Shown: positions 39,029 through 47,689 of the stretch, piece after piece
How the letters are laid out: the number at the start of each line of letters is the position of its first letter
How positions within the stretch are numbered: position 1 is the stretch's first letter
The notes under the pieces: generated by a model
The model's database searches: none
What the model saw: the letters and a program-made list of their open reading frames with translations, nothing else
Told to the model about the DNA's origin: nothing
DNA from: Thiomargarita sp.
GTDB taxonomy: Bacteria; Pseudomonadota; Gammaproteobacteria; Beggiatoales; Beggiatoaceae
Direction of reading: 5' to 3'
Assembly: GCA_020721005.1 (NCBI GenBank)
Contig: DYNP01000002.1
Span: 191,598 to 255,597, forward strand
Length of the DNA stretch: 64,000 nt
Translations under genes and position numbers: made by a program

Positions 39029-40011
39029 TGAAACGTCCATTCCTTCGTCCTGCCCCAGAAACTCCCCGTCGCAATAAACCAGATCCGTTGATTTATGGGC
39101 ATGTCTGGTTATTGCACCACTGGTATGTGATCGTATCCAGCGTGGGACAAATTGCACGGGCGCCCTTATCCACCCTGATGACCAGTGCCGTCATTGGCAT
39201 CGCTTTGGCTTTGCCAATGGGACTGTATTTGTTATTGGAGAATGTGCAACAAATCAGTGGAGAATGGGGGGGTAATGTGCAAATCTCTCTCTTTCTCAAA
39301 CAAGAGGTACCCGAGAATAAAGCCCATGCCCTTGCAGATCGTCTGTTACAAAAATCGGATATCAGTACCGTACAAATCATCACCCCTGCCGAAGCCTTGG
39401 AAGAATATCGCACTCTGTCTGGATTTGGGGAAGCTTTAACTACCCTGGAAACTAATCCATTGCCGTTTGTGCTCATCTTACAATTGTCCACTCAAGATTT
39501 GAGCGCCCAAGCCACCGAGCACTTATTAACTGAGTTAAATCAAATCCCTGAAGTGGAAATAGCCCAATTTGACATGCTGTGGGTCAAGCGTCTGCTGGCA
39601 ATTCTCCAATTGGTGAAACGAGGCATTTTATTACTGGCCACCTTCCTGTTCCTAACCGTTGTATTGGTCATAGGGAATACCATTCGTTTGGCTATTTACA
39701 ACCGTCGTGAAGAAATTGAAGTGTACAAACTGATTGGCGCCACTGACCAATTCATTCGCCGTCCCTTTTTATACACCGGATTCTGGTACGGTCTCTCTGG
39801 AGGCATGATTGCCTGGCTGCTGATCAGTTTCTCCCTGTGGATATTGGCTGACCCCATTAAACAATTGACTGCCGTCTATTACAGCCAATTGAATATCATA
39901 AGTTTAGATTGGCTATCCACCTTGGGACTGTTGGCTGGGGGCAGTTCATTGGGATTGAGTGGAGCATGGTTGGCGGTCAGCCGTCATTTAAAGGAAATCA
40001 ACCCATTTTAA
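39028..40011 (+). CDS. ftsX: Cell division permease FtsX
   Basis: 327 residues. Cytoplasmic N-terminus, first membrane helix about 55-75, a periplasmic domain (about 80-200), then three helices near 205-230, 255-285 and 300-320. Contains the family stretch REEIEVYKLIGATDQFIRRP. Coupled to ftsE by a one-base overlap. rpoH, which follows ftsX in enterics, is absent. Confidence 0.95.
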   Translation: MKRPFLRPAPETPRRNKPDPLIYGHVWLLHHWYVIVSSVGQIARAPLSTLMTSAVIGIALALPMGLYLLLENVQQISGEWGGNVQISLFLKQEVPENKAHALADRLLQKSDISTVQIITPAEALEEYRTLSGFGEALTTLETNPLPFVLILQLSTQDLSAQATEHLLTELNQIPEVEIAQFDMLWVKRLLAILQLVKRGILLLATFLFLTVVLVIGNTIRLAIYNRREEIEVYKLIGATDQFIRRPFLYTGFWYGLSGGMIAWLLISFSLWILADPIKQLTAVYYSQLNIISLDWLSTLGLLAGGSSLGLSGAWLAVSRHLKEINPF

Positions 40012-40070
40012 TATAGGGCACCCACAATTTTTTATTGCCTCTGGATATTTTTAACTTATGGAAAATGATC

Positions 40071-41030
40071 ATGAAACTATTTGCAACATCTATCCTAATT
40101 GCCAGTTTGTACCCATTGCCAGGATTAGCGACCTCTCCCAAAGTCACCGTGACCTTGTCACCCATTCATTCCTTAGTCAGTCAAGTGATGGAATCGGTGG
40201 GCACACCCTACTTGCTGTTAGAAGGGAAAGATTCCCCACATACTTACAGTTTAAAACCTTCTCAAATGCAGCAATTACAGGACAGCAACTTGATCATTTG
40301 GGTGGGACCGGGTATGGAAAGTTTTTTGGTCAAACCCCTGTCCACCTTGCACACTGTGCCCCAATTGGAATTGATGGAAATTGCAGGCCTGATTCGGTTG
40401 GGAAGTCAGGAAGTTGAGCATACCAAGAATGAGGAAACGAATGCCACTGACCAGGATCATGTTGGCCAGGACCATGAGTACAATTCTCATGAGCACGATC
40501 ATGAAGAGGGGCAATTTGATCCCCATATCTGGCTGGATCCACACAATGCACAACGGATTGTAGAAGCGGTGGTGAGCGCCCTTGGACAACAGGATCAAGC
40601 TCATGTCTCAGTGTATCAACGGAATGGAGAACGTTTAAAACAACGCTTAAAGGAATTGGATGAACAATTGCGGCAACGGTTGGATAAAGTCAAAAATCGA
40701 CCCTTTTTGGTATTTCATGATGCTTATTTGTATTTTGAACAACGTTACCACTTAAATAAAGTAGGTAAGGTCAGTTTACAAGTCGAGCAAGTGCCTGGGG
40801 CTCAACACTTGTCAAAATTAAGATCGCAAATTAGGAAATTGCAAGTAGTTTGTGTGTTCAACGAGCCCCAATTTGAGTCTGCTTTGGTGACCACTTTGAT
40901 CGAAGGCAGCTCAGCCAAAAGTGGAATTTTAGATCCCTTAGGAGCTGATTTTCCAACGGGACCTGAAACTTATTTTCTGTTGTTGAATAAATTGGCTGAT
41001 TCTCTAGTGGCCTGTTTGCAAAGCGATTAG
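40071..41030 (+). CDS. znuA: Zinc ABC transporter substrate-binding protein
   Basis: 319 residues from the ATG at 40071; another ATG at 40065 is possible. Signal peptide MKLFATSILIASLYPLPGLA. ZnuA marks are the histidines in SPIHSLVSQV, DSPHTYSLKPSQ and DPHIWLDP, with a His/Asp-rich loop (residues about 130-155) that buffers zinc. Periplasmic. znuB and znuC are not adjacent, so the permease lies elsewhere. Ends at a strong terminator. Confidence 0.93.
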   Translation: MKLFATSILIASLYPLPGLATSPKVTVTLSPIHSLVSQVMESVGTPYLLLEGKDSPHTYSLKPSQMQQLQDSNLIIWVGPGMESFLVKPLSTLHTVPQLELMEIAGLIRLGSQEVEHTKNEETNATDQDHVGQDHEYNSHEHDHEEGQFDPHIWLDPHNAQRIVEAVVSALGQQDQAHVSVYQRNGERLKQRLKELDEQLRQRLDKVKNRPFLVFHDAYLYFEQRYHLNKVGKVSLQVEQVPGAQHLSKLRSQIRKLQVVCVFNEPQFESALVTTLIEGSSAKSGILDPLGADFPTGPETYFLLLNKLADSLVACLQSD

Positions 41031-41067
41031 GGATAACATCCCTCTCAGGGATGTTATCCCTTTTTTA
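41031..41067 (+). terminator. Terminator after znuA
   Basis: GGGATAACATCCCT and AGGGATGTTATCCC with a short loop form a perfect stem beside the stop codon, followed by TTTTTT. Confidence 0.95.
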
Positions 41068-41069
41068 AT

Positions 41070-41359
41070 AGACCTCTTGCAAAAGTAAATGATGAGATAC
41101 GAAAAAATAAAAGGAAAATTCTTGTTGGAGTAGAGGCTTTAGCCGGTCAGCCGCAGGCATCACCTCACATACACAAATTGCAAGGGCCTACCGCTGGCCG
41201 GCTAAAGCCTCCACTCCAACCCACCGGCTAAAGCCTCCATTCCAACCCACCGGCTAAAGCTTCCACTCCAACCTACCCGCCAAAGCCTCCACTCCAAGTT
41301 ATCTTAACTGAGAGGCAATTCTCATTTTTTGATGATCGCATACTTTTGCAAGAAGTCTA
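41070..41359. mobile_element. MITE-like element carrying R1 repeats, copy 2
   Basis: 290 bp, TA on both edges. Left end GACCTCTTGCAAAAGTA and right end (reverse) GACTTCTTGCAAAAGTA match copy 1. The interior has one forward R1 unit, then four reverse units. Inserted three bases after the znuA terminator run. Confidence 0.72.
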
Positions 41360-41391
41360 ATCAAAAATAGGCAGTCCCTAGATTGTCAAAA

Positions 41392-43518
41392 TTACTGTGT
41401 CACAAGATTTCCCCATTGTTGGAGAACAATTTCTTCTAGGGGTTGAATTTTGCCCAGACCATCTCCTTGTCCATAGTCAAGGGATATATTTCGCAACTGT
41501 TCCAATATCGCTGGATTTTTGACGCCATCCGCAATGGTTTTTAAATTCATCAGGTGAGCGAGACGATTCATGGCTTCAACAGTGGCAGAATCCAAGTTGT
41601 CATTCAGGAGATTGCTGATCAAAGAAGCATCAATTTTCAGGAAGTCAATGGGTAATTTTTTGAGGTGGGTAAAGGAGGCTAACCCGGCTCCAAAATTTTC
41701 CAGAGCCAATTGGCAACCGTGTTGTTTTAGGGACAGCATGAGGGTTTGACTGTCTGTAAAGTGGGTGAGCACGGCAAGTTCTGAGAATTCAAAGCACAGT
41801 TGTTGACAGGGAATTGGGGAAGCAGTCAGCAGCGATAATAGAGTACTGACAAATGAGAAATCGGTGATAGAAGCGTCGTTAAGATTGATGTGTAGCTTAA
41901 GTTGAGAGGGGAATTGTGGGATATTTTTCAGCCAAGTGAAAAGTTGGCGAATGGTCCATAGGTCCAGGGTGGAAGTGAGGTTGTATCTGGCTGCAGCGGA
42001 GAGAAAAGCACTGGGTGGGACCAGTTGTCCTTGATGATTGTCCATGCGCAATAGGATTTCATAACGTTGGTCTTCAGTGGTTTGGATGTGGAGAGCAAGA
42101 ATGGGTTGGTGGTGTAGAAATAATCCTTTGCTTTGTTCTAAATTGTCATTTAATACCGAAATCCATTGAAAATCTCGATCAAGCTGTTGTTCATCTTGTT
42201 TCTGGTAGAGATGTACTTGGTTACGTCCCGCATTTTTGGCAACGTAGCAGGCCGCATCGGCTTGGGTAAGTAGTTGTTTTGGATCAGCTAACGGGGGGTC
42301 GATGGGTACGAGACCGATGCTAACGCCAATGCTGAAAACGGCTTGACGGCCGCGCTCCTGCCAGTAAAATCGGAATTTTTCAATGGCTGCACATAATATG
42401 TTGCCCAGTTGCAAGGCGTCTGAGATTGAGCATTGTTCCAATAAAAGTCCAAATTCATCTCCCCCTAAACGAGCTAAAGTGAATTGGGAATAGGTATAGT
42501 ATTCTTCAATTTGTCCTTTAAGAATGGTGGCCACATCTCTTAATAGCTGGTCTCCGGCTTCATGTCCACAGGTGTCATTGACCACTTTGAATTGATCTAA
42601 GTCCATGTAAAATAAGGCCCCAGACGGTATGGGCTTGAGGTTGAACAGGTGGTTTAAACGGTTTTTAAATTCTTGTAAGTTATACAGTCTGGTGAGGGCA
42701 TCATGGGTGGCTTTGTAAGCCAAGGCTTGGGTCATTTTGCGATTTTCGGTGACGTCGTGAAAGACGAGCACGCTGCCAATCACTTGTCCTTGACGGTCTC
42801 GGATAGGGGCTGCAGAGCTTTCAATGGCAAATTGGGTTTGGGTATGATGATTGTTTAATAGAATTCCTTGGGAAAGTACAATCGCTTTGCCTGCTGTCAA
42901 ACAGTCTTGGATGGGGAAGATGATTGGCTCTTGGGTTTGTTCATGGGTCAAACTAAAAACTTCTTTTAGGGAATTTCCTTTGGCCCTGCGGGTTGACCAG
43001 CCGGTGAGTTTCATGGCGACCGGATTAAGGTAGTCAATGGCGCCTTTAACATCGGTGGTGATCACTCCATCTTCAATGGAGGCAAGGGTGACCTGGGCTT
43101 TTTCTTTTTCTTGGAACAGGGCTTCTTCGGCTTGTTTGGCTTGTAAAATATAGCGGATGCGATTGCGTAACACGTCCCAATTGACTGGTTTGGTGACATA
43201 ATCTGTGGCACCTGCCAAATAAGCGCCATCGACCCAATTTTTTTCGGCAAATGAGGTGACCATGACAATGGGCAAATGTTTGGCTTCGGGCAATTTGCGC
43301 AATTGGGCACAGGCTTTGACGCCATCTAAAACAGGCATGTCAGCATCCATGAGAATTAAATCTGGGTGTTGTGCGATGAAGCACTCAATGGCTTGTTGTC
43401 CATTTTCAGCGGTGCTGACATCATAACCATATTTTTCCAATACTTGGGACAGTAAACCTCGAATCAATGGGGCGTCATCGACCACTAGGATATGGGCCTT
43501 ATTTTTCATGCGCGGCAA
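41392..43518 (-). CDS. REC-PAS-GGDEF-EAL c-di-GMP protein
   Basis: 708 residues, no membrane segment. Receiver with Asp58 in LMDADMP, PAS (about 140-260), GGDEF with intact LARLGGDEFG (about 275-440), and EAL (about 460-700). The EAL domain is degenerate: the metal-binding DDFGTG motif reads ENFGAG and AEGVE reads ADGVK, so phosphodiesterase activity is doubtful, while KID and the INL asparagine remain. Expected to make c-di-GMP under receiver control, with EAL perhaps a sensor (inference). Its start overlaps the upstream HPt gene by 20 bases. Confidence 0.92.
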   Translation of the reverse strand: MPRMKNKAHILVVDDAPLIRGLLSQVLEKYGYDVSTAENGQQAIECFIAQHPDLILMDADMPVLDGVKACAQLRKLPEAKHLPIVMVTSFAEKNWVDGAYLAGATDYVTKPVNWDVLRNRIRYILQAKQAEEALFQEKEKAQVTLASIEDGVITTDVKGAIDYLNPVAMKLTGWSTRRAKGNSLKEVFSLTHEQTQEPIIFPIQDCLTAGKAIVLSQGILLNNHHTQTQFAIESSAAPIRDRQGQVIGSVLVFHDVTENRKMTQALAYKATHDALTRLYNLQEFKNRLNHLFNLKPIPSGALFYMDLDQFKVVNDTCGHEAGDQLLRDVATILKGQIEEYYTYSQFTLARLGGDEFGLLLEQCSISDALQLGNILCAAIEKFRFYWQERGRQAVFSIGVSIGLVPIDPPLADPKQLLTQADAACYVAKNAGRNQVHLYQKQDEQQLDRDFQWISVLNDNLEQSKGLFLHHQPILALHIQTTEDQRYEILLRMDNHQGQLVPPSAFLSAAARYNLTSTLDLWTIRQLFTWLKNIPQFPSQLKLHINLNDASITDFSFVSTLLSLLTASPIPCQQLCFEFSELAVLTHFTDSQTLMLSLKQHGCQLALENFGAGLASFTHLKKLPIDFLKIDASLISNLLNDNLDSATVEAMNRLAHLMNLKTIADGVKNPAILEQLRNISLDYGQGDGLGKIQPLEEIVLQQWGNLVTQ

Positions 43519-43933
43519 TCCGACTTAATATCTGACAGGCTTGAGTTAATTCTGGTTGTAAATGTTCAAGATAAATGGATAATTGGTTTGATTTTTGGGG
43601 AGCTAATTGTTCAATGATTTGATATAATTCTCCCAGTCGTTGGGCGCCTAATTGCCGACATTCTCCCTTGAATTGATGGGCTTTAAGGCCCAATTCTTCA
43701 TAGTTTCCAGTGGTTAAGGCGTGTTGCAAAGAGCTCAATTGGTTTGAAGCGCAACTGATAAATTGTGTGGCAAGCAGTAAGCAGGCGTCTGGACCGATTA
43801 CGGCAGCCAATTCATCCCATAAGAGGAGATCAATGACGGGCAGTTCAGATAACAGGTCTGAAATACTCGCGTCGATTTTTGAATTAGCCGCAGGACATTC
43901 TTCAGCAGTGGGAGAGGGAAGGTGGGTTGACAT
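43499..43933 (-). CDS. HPt phosphotransfer domain protein
   Basis: 144 residues. The HPt helix shows LKAHQFKGECRQLG with phospho-acceptor His86. Residues 1-30 are a nonconserved tail. It overlaps the GGDEF-EAL gene, so it probably relays phosphate to that receiver, or drains it from hybrid kinases such as those at 502, 4485 or 51550 (inference). Confidence 0.88.
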   Translation of the reverse strand: MSTHLPSPTAEECPAANSKIDASISDLLSELPVIDLLLWDELAAVIGPDACLLLATQFISCASNQLSSLQHALTTGNYEELGLKAHQFKGECRQLGAQRLGELYQIIEQLAPQKSNQLSIYLEHLQPELTQACQILSRIAAHEK

Positions 43934-44019
43934 GAGTGAGTTTCCGAGGTTAAGTACTTACAAAGTGAGTTTAATTATAACTCATAAGTACACAGTGACC
44001 TAATGACTCTATGATCATC

Positions 44020-44775
44020 CTAGCCAGAAGTATGAGGACCGTAACAAACTGGGCAATTGCGGTTTTTGGATAATCGGGTTTCATACCATTCCATAGTCAA
44101 GGCATCCAACCACCACAAACGTCCTTTCAGAGTTTCCCCAATCCCCATGATGAGTTTTAAGGTTTCTAAGGCTTGTAAACTGCCAATAACTCCGACTACC
44201 GGAGATAAAATGCCGGTTTGAGCACAGGATTCTTCAGTTAATTGACGTTGAGTATAGAGACATTGATAGCAGGGACTGTCCACGTGATCACCTCGAAATA
44301 CAGCCACTTGTCCTTCCATGCGTATGACCGCTCCCGAAACTAAGGGACGTTTATAGGCAACGCAAAAACGGTTAACGAGTAAACGAGTAGCCAGATTATC
44401 AGTGCAATCAACGACAACGTCAACTCCAAGCACTTGATTTGCTGACTTCTCATCAAAGGGCTGTTGGAGTGGAATTACTTTAACAAGAGGATTGATGGCC
44501 AACAATTTGGCTTGAGCGGATAATACCTTAAATTGTCCAATGTCGTCTTGGGTATGGACGATTTGACGTTGTAAATTCGACAAATCCACTTTATCATGGT
44601 CACAAAGCCGTAATTCTCCCACTCCAGAGGCAGCTAAATACAGGGCAACGACTGAGCCTAAGCCCCCCATGCCAACGATGAGTACTTTGGCATTGGTCAA
44701 GTGCAACTGTCCCTCGATTCCTACTTCAGGCAATAATATTTGACGGCTATAACGTAACAATTGAGCATCATCCAT
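44020..44775 (-). CDS. moeB: MoeB/ThiF/HesA-type adenylyltransferase
   Basis: 251 residues from the ATG at 44775 (MDDAQLLRYSRQI), with AGGA 9 bases upstream. Rossmann motif IVGMGGLGS, LSNLQRQ with the arginine finger, CTDN, and zinc pairs CYQC and CPVC. VSGAVIRMEGQ points to MoeB, which adenylates the molybdopterin-synthase small subunit MoaD; ThiF or HesA remain possible because no moa or thi gene is adjacent. Confidence 0.82.
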   Translation of the reverse strand: MDDAQLLRYSRQILLPEVGIEGQLHLTNAKVLIVGMGGLGSVVALYLAASGVGELRLCDHDKVDLSNLQRQIVHTQDDIGQFKVLSAQAKLLAINPLVKVIPLQQPFDEKSANQVLGVDVVVDCTDNLATRLLVNRFCVAYKRPLVSGAVIRMEGQVAVFRGDHVDSPCYQCLYTQRQLTEESCAQTGILSPVVGVIGSLQALETLKLIMGIGETLKGRLWWLDALTMEWYETRLSKNRNCPVCYGPHTSG

Positions 44776-45054
44776 TGGGTTATTTCCTAACCTATAATTA
44801 AGCAAAACTTATTATCTAACAAGAGGATACAATTTTTTCTGTCCCTTATTCCTCTATTTGGAAAATGGTCAGTGAGTTGGGTTACACCATGCTGATCCAA
44901 CCTTACAAAGACCTGCAGATTTTTAAAACAGGGCAGGTCTGCTTTCTTGGATTGAACCTGTGTTAGTGAAGTGTTGAGTTATAGTTTATGCTATGCTAAC
45001 CTGGTTCACTGATTTTTTACCCACGGAGGGGTAAGGGGTAGTTAGAAGAAAAAA
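44776..45054. other. Intergenic region with an imperfect hairpin
   Basis: Near 44909-44940, AAGACCTGCAG and GGCAGGTCT form an imperfect stem around an AT-rich loop. A decayed R3-like ACGGAGGGGTAAGGGGTAG follows near 45022. No gene is seen. Confidence 0.4.
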
Positions 45055-45323
45055 TAGACCTCTTGCAAAAGTATAATGACGCGATAAAGATGAGATACGA
45101 AAAAATAAAAGGAAAATCCCCGTTGGAGTGGAAGCTTTAGCTGGAGTGGAAGTTCTAGAAAGTAGGTTGGAGTGGAGGCTTTAGCCGGCCAGCGGTAGGC
45201 CCTTGCAATTCGTGTATGTGGGAGGATGCCTACGGCTAACCGGCTAAAGCCTCCACTCCAAAGTATCTTAATCGATGGGCAACTCTCATTTTTTCATGAT
45301 CGCATACTTTTACAAGAAGTCTA
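45055..45323. mobile_element. MITE-like element carrying R1 repeats, copy 3
   Basis: 269 bp, framed by TA. Left end GACCTCTTGCAAAAGTA, right end (reverse) GACTTCTTGTAAAAGTA. The left arm has an internal duplication of the GATGAGATACGAAAAAATAA portion. It holds forward and reverse R1 units around a TTGCAATTCGTGTATGTGGG centre. Confidence 0.72.
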
Positions 45324-45365
45324 ATGAATTTCTTCCCTTGACCTATTTTAAGTGAAGCCATCAAT

Positions 45366-45403
45366 AAAAAAAGTCCCCGCATCTTACGTAGATACGGGAA
45401 CTC
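45366..45403 (-). terminator. Terminator after the Ala-rich protein gene
   Basis: On the minus strand GTTCCCGTATCT and AGATGCGGGGAC form a GC-rich stem followed by seven T residues, 38 bases beyond the stop. Confidence 0.9.
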
Positions 45404-45441
45404 TCTAAATTTCGTTCCAATCAACAACTACTCAGAAAAAT

Positions 45442-46011
45442 TTACTCAACTGGAGGTGGACTGGCAGCCTCATCGGCAGCTTTGTTGGCTTCTTCAACTG
45501 AGGAATCTGCTTTAGCTGCACTACTTTCTGCGGTATCCGCTGCTTTATGGGCAGCAGATACTGCGGCGTCTGCAGCAGCCTTGACAGTATCTGCAGCTTT
45601 GACAGCCGCATCTGCAGCAGCTTTAGCCGCATCTGCTTCTACAGCCTCTGCAGCCGCCACTTCAGGTGCAACTGCGCCTACTGCAGCTGCATCTGCAGTG
45701 GCATGAGCTTCTCCTACTTCCTTATTGGCAGCAGCTGCAGTGGCATTAGCCGCTTCTGCTGTGGCATTGGCTGCATCGATTGCTATATTAGCTGCAGCCG
45801 CCGCTGCTGCTGCAGTATCTGCAGTTTGATGGGCAGTGTCGACTGCTTGATCCGCGGATTTTGCGGTTTCTTCAGCCTTGACTTGAGTCACCACTTCAGG
45901 TGTCGCTGCTGGAGCAGCTTCTGTGGCCTCTTGAGCAAGCAAAGGGTTAACCGTTAACATGACCGCAGTTCCAAAACCTAACAACAACATTTTTTTCAGC
46001 ATTTTCGTCAT
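45442..46011 (-). CDS. Exported Ala-rich helical repeat protein
   Basis: 189 residues from the ATG at 46011, backed by a strong AAAAGGAGG site; the frame runs open to 46071. Signal peptide about 1-26 ending NPLLA. The mature part is over 40% Ala with Asp, Lys, Thr and Val in short repeats such as AADTVKAAADAAVSAAHKAA, implying one long amphipathic helix or coiled coil, and a Pro-rich end (ASPPPVE). No lipobox cysteine and no C-terminal lysine as in Lpp. Own promoter and strong terminator suggest good expression. Function unknown; a periplasmic spacer or surface fibre is a guess. Confidence 0.8.
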   Translation of the reverse strand: MTKMLKKMLLLGFGTAVMLTVNPLLAQEATEAAPAATPEVVTQVKAEETAKSADQAVDTAHQTADTAAAAAAAANIAIDAANATAEAANATAAAANKEVGEAHATADAAAVGAVAPEVAAAEAVEADAAKAAADAAVKAADTVKAAADAAVSAAHKAADTAESSAAKADSSVEEANKAADEAASPPPVE

Positions 46012-46138
46012 TATAAGTATCCTCCTTTTAATTTTAGGATATATCAGGAATAGGCTTATCGAGGTCACCAACCGAGTCCATACTCTTCACAACACTTCCA
46101 GATCAAGCAGGTGACTTGCCCAACAAACCCACATTGCC

Positions 46139-46167
46139 ATTCTAGTGCACCTTATCCAACAATGCAA
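46139..46167 (-). promoter_or_regulatory. Sigma-70 promoter of the Ala-rich protein gene
   Basis: On the minus strand TTGCAT (46167-46162), a 17-base spacer, and TAGAAT (46144-46139). Predicted leader is about 120 bases. Confidence 0.6.
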
Positions 46168-46230
46168 GCAAAAATTAAATTTTCCCTTTCCTCTCAAACC
46201 ATTAACTGAACAATTTAAGGAGTATAATTG

Positions 46231-46752
46231 ATGAATCTTCGACCCTTATCAATGCAATCCCTCATGAAATCGAAATATCCTCTGACATTGCTCACACTGT
46301 CTCTGATCTCCGCCCTACTTTGGGAATGCTCCTTCTCCTCGGATCAAGACTGCCAAGTGCTCAATATTTATGACGGAGACACCATGACTGTACAATGCCA
46401 AAGTTCTGAAAAAATAAAAGTACGTTTATACTGTATCGATTCCCCAGAAATGCAACAAGCACCTTGGGGCAAACAAGCTCGAGATCACTTGCGTTCCATC
46501 ACTGGGTCCCAAGTCCAACTGGTTGCAGTGGAAAAAGATCGATACGGTCGAACTGTGGGAGAATTGTATCAAGGTAGCACCAATTTAAACCTGCAACAAG
46601 TTCAAGCCGGTCAAGCTGCAGTCTATCGGCAATATTGTAAAAAAGATCAATATTTTCAAGCAGAAAACCAAGCCAAAAATGCTCGACAAGGCATTTGGTC
46701 AACCTCAGGTCCTCACCAAGCTCCTTGGCAATGGCGCAAAGATAACAAATAA
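46231..46752 (+). CDS. Secreted thermonuclease-like nuclease
   Basis: 173 residues from the ATG at 46231, with AAGGAG 9 bases upstream. N-terminal signal or anchor helix (about 15-35) ending near ECSFSSD, where the Cys could be lipidated. Staphylococcal-nuclease core: NIYDGDTMTV, VRLYCIDSPE and DRYGRTVGEL carry the expected calcium-binding and catalytic Asp/Arg/Glu residues. Probably degrades extracellular or periplasmic nucleic acid. Confidence 0.88.
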   Translation: MNLRPLSMQSLMKSKYPLTLLTLSLISALLWECSFSSDQDCQVLNIYDGDTMTVQCQSSEKIKVRLYCIDSPEMQQAPWGKQARDHLRSITGSQVQLVAVEKDRYGRTVGELYQGSTNLNLQQVQAGQAAVYRQYCKKDQYFQAENQAKNARQGIWSTSGPHQAPWQWRKDNK

Positions 46753-46789
46753 CCTTACCTTATCTAAAAACTTTTATGGACATTTCAAC

Positions 46790-47578
46790 ATGCCACATGA
46801 TCAGTCTCGCCCCACAATAGGCTTACTCGTCACCTGTTTGGTAGATTCTTGGCGCCCCAATATTGCCTTTGCGGCGCTCCGACTGTTGGAAAAAGCTGGT
46901 TACCAAGTTGAAGTGCCTTTGACTCAAACCTGCTGTGGCCAACCGGCTTACAATCAAGGTGATTGGAAAAACACTCGTCTTCTGGCCCAACAGATCATCC
47001 TCGCTTTTGACCACTTTGACTACCTGGTAGCACCTGCCAGCACCTGTTTAGCCATGGTCAAATACCATTACCCCCAACTTTTTGAACAAGATTCCCATTG
47101 GTACACTCGAGCCCAGGCCTTGGCTCAACGCAGCTATGAACTCACCACTTTTCTCAGCGAAATCGCCCACTGCCAAGACATCGCGGCCCACTTTCCATAT
47201 CGGGTCACTTATCATGACACCTGCGCGGGCTTAAACCAATTACATCTGCACGCGGCACCCAGACAACTCCTAAACCAAGTCTCCGCACTTCAATTAATTG
47301 AACTTCCAAAAACCAACTGCTGCGGTTTTGGGGGAACATTCTGCCTCAAATATCCCCACCTCTCCACCCGTCTGGTTTCCGATAAAGTGCAACAAATTCA
47401 AAGTACTCAAGCCCAAGTGGTGCTGGGTGGGGACTTGGGCTGTCTGTTGAACATCACTGGCCGCCTAAAACGTCTTCACAGTCCCATTCGAGTTTACCAC
47501 ATTGCTGAAATTTTGGCCAACCAAACCGATTTGCCCGCCATTGGGGGAACCCACAGCAGTCACTTAAATTCTTGCTAG
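46790..47578 (+). CDS. LutA/YkgE-type Fe-S protein
   Basis: 262 residues from the ATG at 46790. Two CCG domains: QTCCGQPAYN in the first half, and HDTCAGL plus NCCGFGGTF in the second, with the family end GDLGCLLNITGRL. In lutABC this subunit takes part in lactate oxidation. lutB and lutC are absent here, so the electron partner and substrate are uncertain. 37 bases after the nuclease gene. Confidence 0.88.
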   Translation: MPHDQSRPTIGLLVTCLVDSWRPNIAFAALRLLEKAGYQVEVPLTQTCCGQPAYNQGDWKNTRLLAQQIILAFDHFDYLVAPASTCLAMVKYHYPQLFEQDSHWYTRAQALAQRSYELTTFLSEIAHCQDIAAHFPYRVTYHDTCAGLNQLHLHAAPRQLLNQVSALQLIELPKTNCCGFGGTFCLKYPHLSTRLVSDKVQQIQSTQAQVVLGGDLGCLLNITGRLKRLHSPIRVYHIAEILANQTDLPAIGGTHSSHLNSC

Positions 47579-47689
47579 CACGCAAGGACTGGTCCCGACA
47601 AGCCAATTCAATTCTCAACGCTATTATAATCCATCACCATTATAACGTGTTAATACGACATTCAGCACTCGCCATCACTCAAAACTGCC

